Source of the DNA: Didymella arachidicola
Taxonomy: Eukaryota > Ascomycota > Dothideomycetes > Pleosporales > Didymellaceae
DNA length: 64,000 bases
Direction: 5' to 3'
Assembly: GCA_016630955.3 (NCBI GenBank)
Contig: CM049990.2
Span: 434,001 to 498,000 of the forward strand
Part shown: positions 1-10,581 of the stretch, piece after piece
Layout of the letters: every line of letters starts with the position of its first letter
Numbering within the stretch: the first letter of the stretch is position 1
Notes under the pieces: model-generated
What the model was told of the DNA's origin: nothing
The model's database searches: none
The model's input: the letters and a program-made list of their open reading frames with translations, nothing else
Made by a program: the position numbers and the translations under genes

Positions 1-325
1 TTTAATCAATCCATTGATCACGACGCCGAACTATTCGTTTACAGCAGCCGTTACTATAACGCGAAGGAGTTGATGCGTATCCATGGAAATATCTTCCTCC
101 CAATTTAAGCTCTGTAGTCAATGTCATGTTAAAACTTGTCGGCGCAGCAGATGTGTGAGCCTATGATGTCACAGGCGCGACTCGCGTACATAAGACCCTG
201 GTCAACCACTCCACAATCTTTCTGAATCCTGCCGAAGTCGCGGGGTAGCCTCATAGTGAATAGCACAGCTTCGCATGAGCTCGATGGGCGAATACCATCA
301 AGAACGCAAACCTAGATATAGCAAG
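1..325. other. Intergenic leader, no gene seen
   Basis: No open frame of useful length and no recognisable RNA gene. The stretch presumably holds the promoter of the racemase gene that starts at 326. I see no clear TATA box. Confidence 0.5.
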
Positions 326-1106
326 ATGCGCTCTATTCTCATTATCAACCCAAACTCCACGGTGTCGATGACCGACGGCTTGAAGCCATTGGTCGACGCG
401 CTGCAGTTCACAGATGTCAATCAGCACCACTCACAGCTCCATCCAGGCAACTGACCGCAGCTAGACAACACACGACTACTTCACCGCACCGGATGGTGTC
501 AAGAGCATCAACAATGAAGACGATGCGCGCGAGTCAGTCAAGCACTGCTTACCCACGCTGCGCCCGCTGCTCGACCGTTATGACGCTTTCCTCATCGCAT
601 GCTACTCGCAGCACCCGCTCGTGCCTCTGCTGAAAGAACAGCGCGCAATCAAAGCCGGGCATAAGCCCGTCACCGGGATCTTCGAGGCAAGCGTAGGCGC
701 TAGTCTGCAGTCGATACACCCGGAGGAGAAGTTTGGCATCGTGAGCACGGGCAAGGTGTGGGAGGACATTCTCACAGAGGCTACAGTGCAGTTCTTGGGC
801 ACGAACTCTGATGCTGGCAGGCACTTCGCTGGTGTCGAGACCACGGGGCTCAATGCGACAGATCTGCATGATGCACCGGCTGAGGAGGTCAGGAAGAAGA
901 TGAAGGACGCTGTCAAGCGGCTACTCAGGAAGGGCAAGGTGGGCGCGATATGTCTCGGCTGTGCTGGTATGGCTGGTATGGACCAGATGGTCAGAGAGGC
1001 GTGTATCGAGGAATTAGGGCAAGAAGAAGGGCAGAGAGTAAGAATCGTGGACGGCGTGATGGCGGGTGTTGCATGGTTGGAGGGTGCAGTACGAGCTGGA
1101 TTTTAG
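326..1106 (+). CDS. DCG1: DCG1-type Asp/Glu (hydantoin) racemase family protein
   Basis: Two exons, 326-415 and 465-1106, give 243 residues. The 49-nt intron starts GTCAAT, has a CTGAC branch-like site at 451-455 and ends CTAG. The N-terminus has the family signature INPNST at residues 7-12. The two cysteine sites expected of Asp/Glu/hydantoin racemases are present: ACYSQHPL (Cys76) and CLGCAGM (Cys193/Cys196). The GIFEASVGAS stretch at 101-110 also fits. Length matches yeast Dcg1 (about 244 residues), whose gene lies in the allantoin (DAL) cluster; its substrate is not established, so a racemase reaction here is inferred from family. Translating without splicing hits a stop in the intron, which supports the intron, although the donor is not the common GTAAGT/GTGAGT form. 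A soluble cytosolic enzyme is expected. Confidence 0.9.
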
Positions 1107-1523
1107 CCTCAAGTAGTGTATGTAATCCCTGTGAGTATGTCTGATGGTTTTCCGATGCCTCTTTATAAGCAAGTGTGCCATTGCTCGTGAGGTGCTTAAT
1201 CTGCGTGAAGGTGTCTTGCGCCGCAGGAGATAAAGATATAAATCAACCGCTCAAGCCAGCTGAATTTGGAGGCAGTCAACAGTCATTTTTGAAGTGTTCT
1301 AGTGTGAGCAGACCCATTGTTGGCTACAATAAATTTGCTGATGTTTTCGATTGTTCTTGAGGTGCAAGAGGGGATGACGTACACAGCTCGACAGCTCGAA
1401 ATGCATCACTCCACTACAAGTCTCGCCTGCGACACGACCGCGACCTCAGTTTATTTTTACGTGTTGAGCATGCTCAGCGAAACCTCATTTTTCCCTTCAT
1501 CACAGACGCACTCAACAGCAGCA
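1107..1523. other. Intergenic, 3' end of DCG1 and promoter of F-box-like gene
   Basis: The reading frame of the next gene is open back to 1317, but the codons before 1524 show no domain similarity. No RNA gene or repeat seen. Confidence 0.4.
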
Positions 1524-2957
1524 ATGCCAGATTTTGGAGTCAAAGGCCTCTATGCGCTGCCGAACGAACTCCTTATCCAGGTTGCTTCGCACCTCGATAC
1601 AGAGGCGCCCTCAGTCTCCAAATTTACCCACGAACCCACATCTAGCCTCACAAGCTCTGTGAATACAGCCTTGAAGTCACTTTCTTGTGTATCCTGGCGC
1701 TTGAGGAAACTCACAATTCCAGTATTGTTCAAATACGTTAGAGTGCCCCTCGATCAGAACCCCCAATGGGTACCGCTCGATGCTCGACTGATCGAAAGCA
1801 TGCAAGGACAGCTATCCACGCTGAGCAACCATGAGTTCATGATCTACACCAAGATGCGCGGCAAATTCAAGAGTAGCTCCGCCTTCGCGTTCGACCAATC
1901 CTTTGACGACATCCTTATCAACCTGTGTAGGATACAGGAGGGCGACGAGTTCTTAAAGTCATCACCGACGATACTCTGGCTGCCTCATCTCACCAGCAGC
2001 TTCGAGAACTTCGGGCGTTTTGTATCAAGATACCAGCTCAAGCAGCAGATCAGAAGCGTCGTGGTGCATACCGATATAGAGTACGGGCTGCGCCATGTGC
2101 CCACGGCGGATGCTCCATTAGCACGAGCTGTCAATGGTATATGGGCGCAAATATTTGGTTGCCTAAATCCAACCCGCGTTGTTGTGGCCGCTCCCCCAGC
2201 GACACTCGCCGCTCTCTTGGATACACAGATGCTTGGCTCCGACGCGTGGGCTTTTGACATGAAGACGCATTATATAGAGCTCATACATACATCGCCACCA
2301 CCCCTGGATCATATGAGTATCAGCTGCCGACCTTGGAACACCGCATTGATCCATCGTCGCCCGTGGACGCATATTGGCTACAACGAAGGCTCCTCCATCA
2401 CCGCCTACAGCACTTACGAGTACCACCTCAAGCAGTCACCAAAGATGCTTTACCTTATTCTCATGCGCCTGGCTAAAGAAGTCGAGTCGTGCTGCAATAT
2501 TACCTCGTTCAGCTTCACAGGCATCTTTCCGTTCGCGACAAACATTACGAGCATCATCCGCGCTCTGCACCGCATTCCTACACTACTCAATGTCACATTT
2601 CAACTTGCGCCTGGTCCCGAAAACAATCTTCTCAGCCAGCCGGAACGCTTGGGCAGAGCTCAGTCCGGCGACTTCTGGCTGGAGTGGACAGAGAGCTACA
2701 AAGTCATTGCGAGTTATCTAGGAGTATTTGACTTTCAGGATGGTGCAGAGTTTTCGAGTCGGGACTGTAAGAGCGAGACGTTGACTAGGGATGTGGAAGA
2801 GATAATGGAGCTACTGAAACATAGGGGCGCGGGGTGGCGTAACAAAGAGGGGGACGTTGGTGTATGGGTTCGAGATCATGCTCTGGATGATGATTTCACG
2901 GCGCCTGGGTCCGACCAGTTGACGGCGTTGACGGGAGACACTACAATCATGATATAA
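1524..2957 (+). CDS. F-box-like protein, hypothetical
   Basis: Single exon, 477 residues from the ATG at 1524. The frame is open upstream to 1317, so a 546-residue form is possible. I chose 1524 because it places an F-box-like segment near the N-terminus: LPNELLIQVASHLD at about residues 11-24, then CVSWRLRKLTIPVLFKYVRV. That is the usual fungal layout of an F-box followed by a 'return to origin' conserved Arg-Leu segment. The rest has no repeat or catalytic motif I recognise. F-box proteins normally bind Skp1 and bring substrates to an SCF ubiquitin ligase, but many fungal paralogues of this kind have no known target. The C-terminal region is acidic. No introns are needed. Confidence 0.7.
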   Translation: MPDFGVKGLYALPNELLIQVASHLDTEAPSVSKFTHEPTSSLTSSVNTALKSLSCVSWRLRKLTIPVLFKYVRVPLDQNPQWVPLDARLIESMQGQLSTLSNHEFMIYTKMRGKFKSSSAFAFDQSFDDILINLCRIQEGDEFLKSSPTILWLPHLTSSFENFGRFVSRYQLKQQIRSVVVHTDIEYGLRHVPTADAPLARAVNGIWAQIFGCLNPTRVVVAAPPATLAALLDTQMLGSDAWAFDMKTHYIELIHTSPPPLDHMSISCRPWNTALIHRRPWTHIGYNEGSSITAYSTYEYHLKQSPKMLYLILMRLAKEVESCCNITSFSFTGIFPFATNITSIIRALHRIPTLLNVTFQLAPGPENNLLSQPERLGRAQSGDFWLEWTESYKVIASYLGVFDFQDGAEFSSRDCKSETLTRDVEEIMELLKHRGAGWRNKEGDVGVWVRDHALDDDFTAPGSDQLTALTGDTTIMI

Positions 2958-3320
2958 GAGATGGACGACTCGAAGTGTCCCATGTAATGCGGAACGCACT
3001 GCGTATGAAACTTCCTATCAACCATGACCTGTGTCCCCGTCACGCTGGCGTGAAGGGTCACGCTTGCTCCAGCTGTTGCTCTCTATGTACCAGTCTCGAA
3101 AGAAACGTGCCCGCAATTGAGGCTACACGATGATTCCGAAACACCTCTTAGCTCTGCACTCCCGGTTTACCATAGAAAGTTCATGCTCAACACCAAACTT
3201 CGCGCAGTCATAGTAGCTCTCGAAATCCGTATGAAGCCACAATTCACCTCCACGTAAACATTGAACCACTCCCGCATTTCCGCTCTCGACATCGTATTCT
3301 CTTTCCCATACACCGCTCAC
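2958..3320. other. Intergenic between convergent genes
   Basis: On the minus strand the frame of the 3321-3806 gene stays open past its TGA down to 3123 (see findings). Otherwise no gene, repeat or RNA is recognised. Confidence 0.4.
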
Positions 3321-3806
3321 TCACTCAAACCGTCCTTCCTCCCACTTCGCCCAGCCCCTCCCATCGCCGCGATTGCGCTTCCACACCTGCTTCCAACGCC
3401 GAGAAACGCCGTCTCGTGTCCCAGACTCATTCTTACTTGCAGCCGCATCACAGGCGTCTTTGACTTTCTGCTGCGCCAACTCGAAAAAGCGCGCTTTCAA
3501 ACTGCACTCCCGCTTCTCGACCATCTCTTCTCTGAGCCTGACTTTCTCTTCCCATTGCTCGAGCCGTGCCGCATGTCTTTGGATCGCGCGCTCGCGGCTT
3601 TGGACACTCCGTTGTGGTATTTTGGGGGGCTTGGATGGTATCAATTGGCAGAGCTTTTGCAGTAGTGGTGGTGTCGTGGAAGGGCAGTGGATGCGGGTTC
3701 TGTATTGCGACGCGTGGGTATGTGGAGATGGCTGTGTGCAGGTGTAGGGTTTGGAAGACGCGGAGGAGGAGACAGTGCTGACGAGAGAGGTGGTGGAGGT
3801 ATTCAT
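3321..3806 (-). CDS. Small coiled-coil hypothetical protein
   Basis: Single exon, 161 residues, ATG at 3806 (plus-strand CAT 3804-3806). The N-terminal half is Ser/Thr/Pro-rich and probably disordered. From about residue 68 to 110 it is highly charged and helical (RERAIQRHAARLEQWEEK, then VRLREEMVEKRE), a likely coiled coil, followed by a basic Trp-containing tail (RRWKQVWKRNRG). I recognise no family. The coding frame is cleaner than any opposite-strand frame and has a sensible helical pattern, so I call it real. The stop TGA is followed in the same frame by 65 more open codons, so the true C-terminus could differ. Confidence 0.6.
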   Translation of the reverse strand: MNTSTTSLVSTVSSSASSKPYTCTQPSPHTHASQYRTRIHCPSTTPPLLQKLCQLIPSKPPKIPQRSVQSRERAIQRHAARLEQWEEKVRLREEMVEKRECSLKARFFELAQQKVKDACDAAASKNESGTRDGVSRRWKQVWKRNRGDGRGWAKWEEGRFE

Positions 3807-4719
3807 CTTGATGTCTGTTTCTTCAACTTTCAGTTATAGATGATGAGTGCAGCCAATACTACTATCTGACAGGTTTGGGGAGACCAGAAGTTTTGGATTG
3901 TAAGTGCCATAGGAAAGACTTCTTTTCCGGCAAGGCACCCTTTGTTAGCCTCGCTGGAAGGGAGGCGATATGTGTTCCCATCCTTGCTGCTGGGTGACGG
4001 GTGACATGTTAATGCTACGCATCGACCAGTCCATAAGTCGTTCCTACGGGGACACTAGCACAGAGACTCGTAGGATGATGGGATATTCGTTCAAGTCGGA
4101 CGGCTCATGACTATGGAATGCCCCGCGTACCAGGAGCCTGGGTACCAGAGGAATGCTGTGGTCGCGTTGTATCAAGTTGTATGACTCGGGCTTCTGCAAG
4201 GGACACTTACCTTCGTGCTCGCTCTCCCCAACGACCGTATGTTGAACAGAGACATACCGCGAGGGCAAGGTATCACAGGAAGTAGCACTACCAGGAGCCC
4301 ATGTGAGGCCAGACAAGAAAGGAGTTGTGTAGACAGAGTAGAAGCTGCCCGAGTTCCAGCCTTCAGTCATCAGCATACATAATCTTTGTGGTTTCCCCCT
4401 TCCCCAATAACAAATATTGCTAAGTAGATAACGCTTCAACCGAGACCCGACTATGTACAATGCTCTTACGGCGATTGTACCGCTATCGTTCGTTTCGTTT
4501 CGTGAGCCTAACTCGATCGTGCGAAAGGGCAGAAGGTTAACCAGCAGCAACGATGAAAAAGGGAACATATTCGCGCGAACATCTTGCACGAGCGTCTGTA
4601 ACCACGATGGTTTCTGTGAATCGACGAATCATAGTGCTCAGATGTGTTTCAAAAAAAAATCCTAAATGGTCGGCGCCGGGGCGATGTCCTGCGAACGCAA
4701 AAAAGAACATTTTCAGTTG
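3807..4719. other. Intergenic, no protein gene seen
   Basis: Several overlapping short frames on both strands (for example 4044-4589 minus) lack any domain or coding pattern. The right end carries the tRNA trailer and Pol III terminator described separately. Confidence 0.4.
4699..4704 (-). terminator. Pol III terminator of tRNA-Thr (T6)
   Basis: A run of six T on the minus strand begins 16 nt downstream of the tRNA 3' end. This is the standard RNA polymerase III stop signal. Confidence 0.75.
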
Positions 4720-4791
4720 TGCCACCTACCCGAATCGAACGAGCGATCTTCGCATTACAAGTGCGACGCCTTACCACTTGGCCAAGGAGGC
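4720..4791 (-). tRNA. tRNA-Thr (anticodon UGU)
   Basis: The 72-nt minus-strand sequence folds as a cloverleaf. The acceptor arm is GCCTCCT / AGGTGGC with discriminator A, the D arm is GCCA / AGGC, the anticodon arm is TCGCA-CTTGTAA-TGCGA, and the T arm has the loop TTCGATT. Anticodon TGT (plus-strand 4757-4759) reads the Thr codon ACA. The B box (GTTCGATTC) and A box are intact and there is no intron. Two oddities: position 4-69 of the acceptor stem is a T-T mismatch, and the T stem contains two G-U pairs. It may therefore be a weak or decaying copy, but all conserved tertiary positions I can check are present. Confidence 0.85.
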
Positions 4792-5230
4792 TTCACTGAA
4801 TTGATGACTCATGATTCCAAAATGATGATTATATACTCATTTTTTAGGCTCCGCTCAAACGACGACGTTTTGCCGTCCACCCTCCCTTCGTTTTCACATA
4901 ATCTGGAAATGTTCTTTTTTGCGTTTGCAGATCGCTCATTCAACTCGGGTAGGTGGCACACCAGGTTTGGTCCACTAGCGATACTTTGGCTTAAGTCAAA
5001 GTTCATCACGCGCCATCGACTTCGCTGCTATCAGATATTGTTCAGTATGTGAAGGGTGCAGGAGGGAAGTGGAATGCAACGTGTTGCTCGTAAAGTGGGA
5101 ATCAATTCTATACATCCATGCGCATCCTAGTTTTCAACGTGTGAACTACGTAAAGCGCGAATCGGTCGTTTCTCATAAACATTCAAACCAGACACCCCTC
5201 GCTGATAGCGCCATCACCTCATACATGCGC
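4792..5230. other. Intergenic between tRNA-Thr and transketolase
   Basis: This holds the upstream side of the tRNA gene, the rearranged tRNA fragment copy at 4905-4960 and the 3' untranslated region of the transketolase gene. No protein gene seen. Confidence 0.5.
4905..4960 (+). repeat. Permuted inverted copy of tRNA-Thr 3' half plus trailer
   Basis: This plus-strand segment matches the minus-strand tRNA-Thr region with parts swapped. Here the trailer (GAAATGTTCTTTTTTGCG, then TTTGCA) comes first, then the tRNA 3' half (GATCGCTCATTCAACTCGGG, then TAGGTGGCACA). In the gene the tRNA half comes first and the trailer follows. The tRNA part differs at a few positions, including the B box, so it is a decayed copy. 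Confidence 0.7.
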
Positions 5231-7630
5231 TTAAATAAGCTGCTGGAAGGCACGGTTGAGGGGCGAGCGGAGGGGCTTGACGTCCTTGTAAAAATCGACG
5301 GTGAGCTTCGCGCGCTTGGCGATGCCCTCGGGTGTGAACTCGAACTTCTTGTAGACCTCCTTGTAGGGACCGGAGGCACCGAAGCGGTTGAGACCGAATT
5401 GCTCGTGGGAGTACTTCTCCCAACCCAATGTGGACATGACCTCGACGGAGAGCGAGGGAATGCCGTCGGGAATGACCTTGAGCTTGTACTCCTTGGGCTG
5501 AGCGTCGAAAACTTCCCAGCAGGGCAGAGAAACGACACGGGCCTTGAGGCCCTGCTCCTCGAGCGTCTTGACAGCCTCGAGACAGAGGGAGACCTCAGAA
5601 CCAGTGGAGACAAGTGTGATGTCAGCACCCTCCTTCTCGAGAGCGGTGTATCCACCCTTGATACCGTTCTCCAGTGTGGAGCCCTCAAGCTGGGGCAAGT
5701 TCTGGCGGGTAAGAGCGAGGATGGAGGGAGTGCCCTTGGAAGTAAGAGCCATGTAGTAGGCAGCGGAGGTCTCGTTACCGTCAGCGGGACGCCAGACCAT
5801 GCAGTTGGGCAGGGCACGGAAGTGAGCGAGGGTCTCGATAGGCTGGTGAGTAGGACCGTCCTCTCCGAGACCAATCGAGTCGTGAGTGGCGACGTGGATC
5901 AGGCGCTGATGGGACAGAGCCGAAAGACGGACCGCACCGGCAGCGTAGGAGACGAAGTTGAGGAAAGTTCCACCGGCGGGGATGATGGTACCATAGGCAG
6001 ACAAACCGTTCATCACAGCAGCCATGGCGTGCTCGCGGACACCGTACCTCATGTAACGACCAGACCACTCTCCAATGCCGAGGTTAGGGGGCTGGAAGTC
6101 AACGGCATTCTTCCATCGGGTGTTGTTAGAGCCAGTCAAATCGGCAGAACCGGAGATGAGCTCAGGAACGACATCGTGGATAGCCTCGAGAACAGCCTCA
6201 GACAGCTTGCGGGACGCGATAGCAGAATCTGTGGGCTTGTATGTGGGGAGAGACTTCTCCCAGCCCTCAGGGAGATCCCTGTTGCGACGGCGGACAAGGT
6301 CCTTGTGAAGGTCAGGGTACTCCTTTCCGTACTTCTCGAAGAGCTGGTTCCACTCCTGTTCAGCAGCGGCACCCTCGGCGGCGTGCTTGTGGTACTGGTC
6401 ATAGACCTCCTGGGGAACGACGAAGGTCTTCTCGGGGTCGAAACCGAACTTTTCCTTGACGCTCTTGATGTCGTCGGCCTTGAGGGGGTTGCCGTGGACA
6501 CCACCAGTACCCTGGAGCTTGGAGCCGAAACCAATGGTGGTGGTCAGCTTGATGACGGAGGGCTTGTCCTTGACCTCCTGGGCCTTCTTAATAGCAGCCT
6601 CAATGCCGTCGAGGTCGGAGTCTCCGTCAGCGACGTGCTGTGTGTGCCAGCCATAGGCCTCGAATCGCTTCATGACGTCCTCAGTGAAGGCGCACTTGAT
6701 GTCACCGTCTACAATCTGTGTTAGCGCGCCAACAAAATTGTACAAACATTCGCGAACGTACCAATGGAGATGTGATTGTCATCATAGATCATGATGAGAT
6801 TGCCAAGCTGCAAGTGGCCGGCCATGGAGGCAGCCTCAGAGGCAATACCCTCCATAGCACAGCCATCACCAAAGAAGGCGTATGTGTAGTTGTTGAACAG
6901 CTCGTAGCCGGGCTTGTTGAAAACGGCGGATGAGTGCCTCTCGGCGATCGCAAGACCGACGGCGTTGGCAAAACCCTGGCCAAGAGGACCAGTGGTGACC
7001 TCAATACCGGGGGTGTCGTGGGCCTCAGGGTGACCAGGGGTAATGGAGTCGATTTGCTGCTATTGTCAGACTTCACTCATGTCACTCATTCGTATGCGTT
7101 GCTTACACGGAAGTTCTTCAGGTCGTCCAGGCTGACGCCGTAGCCGAACAGGTGGAGGAGAGCATACTGAAGCATACAGCCGTGGCCGTTGCTGGGACGG
7201 GAGTCAGCTCAATGAGTTCGAATGATCACTGATTGCTGTAGATAAGGCTGCTCAAGGCCACACAAGCTCTTGAAGTCGACCTCCCGCTGGAAAGAACTTA
7301 CGAAAGCACGAAGCGGTCGCGGTTCAACCACTCGGGGTTCTTGGGGTTGAAAGTCATGAATTTGTTGAACAGGACGTGGGCAACCGGGGCCATGCCCATG
7401 GGGGCACCCGGATGGCCAGAGTTTGCCTGCGCAGTGGCATCGACCTACAAAGCAGCACCGTCAGCAATTGGACTTTGTTACTTTACAGCAGATACTATGG
7501 TGTGGTTGTTGGGAAAAGTGACGGCGCGGCGGGGTAGCTTCTACGCCAGGAGGGAGAGGCATCGAGAACTTACCGCGAGGGTTCGGATTGTGTTTACGGC
7601 CTTAACATCAAGATCTGTGTAGTTGCCCAT
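5231..7630 (-). CDS. TKL1: Transketolase
   Basis: Five exons on the minus strand (7574-7630, 7302-7444, 7107-7191, 6762-7056, 5231-6708) give 685 residues, the usual eukaryotic transketolase length. The enzyme moves two-carbon ketol units between sugar phosphates in the non-oxidative pentose phosphate pathway, using thiamine diphosphate and Mg2+, in the cytosol. Visible signatures: NSGHPGAPMG near the N-terminus (substrate/ThDP site), the ThDP motif beginning FFGDGCAMEG and ending YDDNHIS, the central catalytic segment THDSIGLGEDGPTHQP, and EHAMAAVMNG in the pyrimidine-binding domain. The exon 4/exon 5 join reconstitutes ISIDGDIK across the intron ending ATTGTAG, a conserved motif. All four introns interrupt the N-terminal third. 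The start at 7630 gives the typical MGNYTDLD-type N-terminus. Confidence 0.97.
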
Positions 7631-8579
7631 TTTGACAATGTTTGAGGATTCAATGGAGGAGAAGAGAAAGCAAGTCTGGTGTCGAAGAAGCTTTTGATTC
7701 TTTAGAGGGGCTGCCGGACGACGCTAAAACGTGGGATGTTTGGCCGCCACGCTTGCCTCATGGTTACGGCGGACTGCGGCCCACTCTTTCGTCATGGCCC
7801 GGTGCGTGCAGCCCAGCAAAAGCTCATTGAGCCCACCAAGATCATCAAAGCGTTGCCGCAGCTGTCCGCAGCTTGGATAAGCGGTCAATCTGGAAGGCCT
7901 TCATACTGCGCTGTGTGCATCTTAATTCTTTGACTGCCTCCAGGCTTCCTGACTGAATCTTACTAACCTCCTGCCTTGCGTGTACTGGGGTTTGTCATCC
8001 GCCATGGCAGCTGCGATCAAACGCCGAAGCCGACCCTTCCACGCCGATAGCATCTCGAGGCACACCGATTGACCATTCCTTTACACACACGATCCAGACT
8101 ACTCTGACAGCCGCCGTACCAAAAGTTTTGTTTGTACACGAGAAAATTGTTCCGTCTATCATGCCGCGGTGTCGGCGCCGCGGCCGAAACGGAGATGCAT
8201 CGCTGCTTCAGCCTCATTGCGATAGCAGGCGGAGATGCCGTACATTTTGCCAGACTATTATCCGAGCCCTGCAAAACTTCCAACACACATGTGATGTCTC
8301 GATAGGAAATGAGGGTCCTTTGGCCAATATAGCCTGTCGACCAGTGGTTAGCAGTGGGACTGGGCCTTCCCTACAACTCAGCGTAAACCACCGGCGCCAA
8401 GCCGGTACATGTTCAGACGGTTCTGCTAATCACGCTTCAGACACCGACTGCAAGCCCGGCCACCGACAACAGAACACGGCGTTGCAACTGTCTTGATATT
8501 GAACTGTAGTCACTTGAAGTCTTTTGAATATGTCCAGGTCCTCGACGCTGAGATTGACACCCCTCGGCGTTTGCGGTAC
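7631..8579. other. Intergenic: transketolase promoter and 3' flank of OB-fold gene
   Basis: Short frames on both strands show no domains. No RNA gene or repeat recognised. Both neighbours are on the minus strand, so the left part is the transketolase promoter. Confidence 0.4.
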
Positions 8580-10238
8580 TCAGCTCTTCACGGACCAAAT
8601 AGCAAGCCTTCCGATCCCATCGTCCAGTTTCAAAGCGAAGCCCATGGTGACTCGAAGGAACAGCAGTCGCTGCTCAAGGTAGCGCAGAACCTCCAGGTCT
8701 GTGTCAACAAGCTGCGATGCAGATCGACCCAGTAGCTCTGCCCATGCGCGATCAGACAGAATAAGCTTACCGCTGCCAATCTGTCCAGTCTCATCAAGAA
8801 TCGGACCAAGCTACAAGTGAAGAGTTAGTCAAGGAACATGTCGTTTGAAAATCATGCTCTGGTTGCTTGTGCAACGTAAGAACTGAGAGGAAGAGCCTGG
8901 TACTCACGATCCGGGGACTGATTTTCAACTCCACATGCCTATCGCATTGCTTGCATTTGGTGATTGTTGCATTTGCAAATACCGCAATACCGCAGCACTC
9001 TGCACTCAGTAGCATATTGCGCTTGTAGGGAACGACGATGTTGAGCGATGTGATGATGCAAGAGACGTAACCCAGCAATTCTTCACGTGGATTTGCACGT
9101 GCAATTTCGTCGATGTCCGCAAAGTTGAAGAGCGCTCGCACAGGATTGTCTTCGTAGCATGTCACATTAACGACGGGAAAAGGCGGATTAACGTGCTCTC
9201 GCTTTGTCAGACGCTGAGCAAGTGCACGCAGACGTCGCGCATCGCCGGTGTCTGGATCAATATCAACACGGGAATTGGCATTGAGCGACAATTTGGCAGT
9301 CTTTTCAATGCGCCAGCCTGGATTCGAGATCAGTAGGACGGTCTTGGAAGGTTGAAAGGTCGGGGCTGAGTCGCAGAGCCCAGCGTAGAGAGTCAGGGAG
9401 GCATCGGCGGTATCGTCGAAGATACCCAGAGTGAGGAGCTCTGACGTAGTACCGTTTCGGTTGATGTCTGAACGCACGCGTCAGTTGAGAGGAGGAGTGA
9501 TAGAGCGGAAGGAAGTTCTCAAGCTGGCGTAGGAAAACCGGGGAAACTCACAACGCTTCCTGGCACCGATACTCTTCACGCACACAAGCAGCTTCGGCTC
9601 ATCAATGTCGTAGCCACCATCCGTGAAGCTCTTCAACGTCATGAGGCCAGGCAAAGGCGTCGAACACCTCCAGTTGAACGGTCGCCGGAACTGAGTACCG
9701 GCATCGCTATTCTCGTGTATCATGAAGTGGCAGTGTCGCTCGCCCTCGGGAAATATGGTTGTGAAAAGCGGTGCAGAATTTGGGGCAAGGGTGTTGTGAC
9801 CTGAGCTGTTGGAAACGTGAACAGTCCAAACGGTAACCAACTGTCCCAAGCGCAACCTGTATTCAGCATTCGCGTACCAAAGGCGCACGGTCAGGGCACC
9901 AGTGTCGTCCGCAAGCATGATCCTGATGTAGCCCTGCGCAGCTTTGTGACGCTTGCTTGGCTTAGCAATATCATAGAAGTTGACGACTCGGCCTTGCAAA
10001 TGGAGGTGGCGCGGGCCAGGCTCCAATGAGCCGAGGTCAGCTTCCTCGTAGTCAGTGATGGGCTGTGGAGGCAATTAGCAAAGTCCAGAATGGGGATATT
10101 GTCATCTACAGTCCAGGCGTTGGCTAAAGATGCACCGCTCGGCTGGATGGCCGATTGCACCTCGTCAGCGGTGAAGCCATCGCAATTCTTGTTCGGTGAG
10201 GACGTAAAGTAGGACTGGATTGACGATGATGCAGGCAT
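8580..10238 (-). CDS. OB-fold ssDNA-binding-like protein (RPA1/MEIOB-like)
   Basis: Four exons (10110-10238, 9552-10062, 8908-9467, 8580-8810) give 476 residues; each join keeps the frame and uses standard splice signals (CTCCACAG, GTGAGT, TTGTAG). Residues about 50-130 look like an OB fold: HLHLQGRVVNFYD, then YIRIMLADDTGALTVRLWYA, then LRLGQLVTVWTVHVS. A second OB-like part follows (LTLGIFDDTADASLTLY). A C-terminal part carries a Cys-x2-Cys pair (TKCKQCDRHVELKISPRI) like the zinc-bearing OB domain of RPA1, and ends with a conserved-looking VTMGFALKLDDGIGRLAIW segment. The N-terminus has a PIP-like SIQSYF motif at about residues 6-11. Function is inferred: single-stranded DNA binding in repair or meiosis, comparable to RPA1 or the meiotic factor MEIOB. 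I am not certain which subfamily. Confidence 0.7.
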
Positions 10239-10581
10239 GGTGCACTGCAGTGCCACTTTGTGGGGTCGATTGTTGTGTCAGGTTGTGAGGTGAGGTGAGG
10301 TTGAGATGGAAGGAGCTTGCCTGCTGGTCCTTCCTCATACAGCGACCGCGCCATTAGATTCAAGTCTAAACAGATTTCAATACCTTCATGGATGAGTGTA
10401 ATTCACTGGATCAATCACTATGCATGAAGTGCGCACAACACTAACGAGAGGACTTCTTTATAGGTTCGATACAGAGGGAGTGTATAGAGTTGGACAAATC
10501 ATGGCTGGAATCAAGCAACACATCCACTAGGCTATAATTTGCTGGATGCTCGCACCCGGTCAAGCAATTTCAGACAGTAGC
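10239..10581. other. Intergenic: OB-fold gene promoter and INO1 3' flank
   Basis: 343 nt between two minus-strand genes. No gene or RNA seen. Confidence 0.4.

Noticed and set aside
5069..6724. 551-codon plus-strand frame across the transketolase gene
   Set aside because: It is the antisense shadow of the transketolase coding strand; the Leu/Val/Gly-rich product is typical of reverse frames of highly biased genes.
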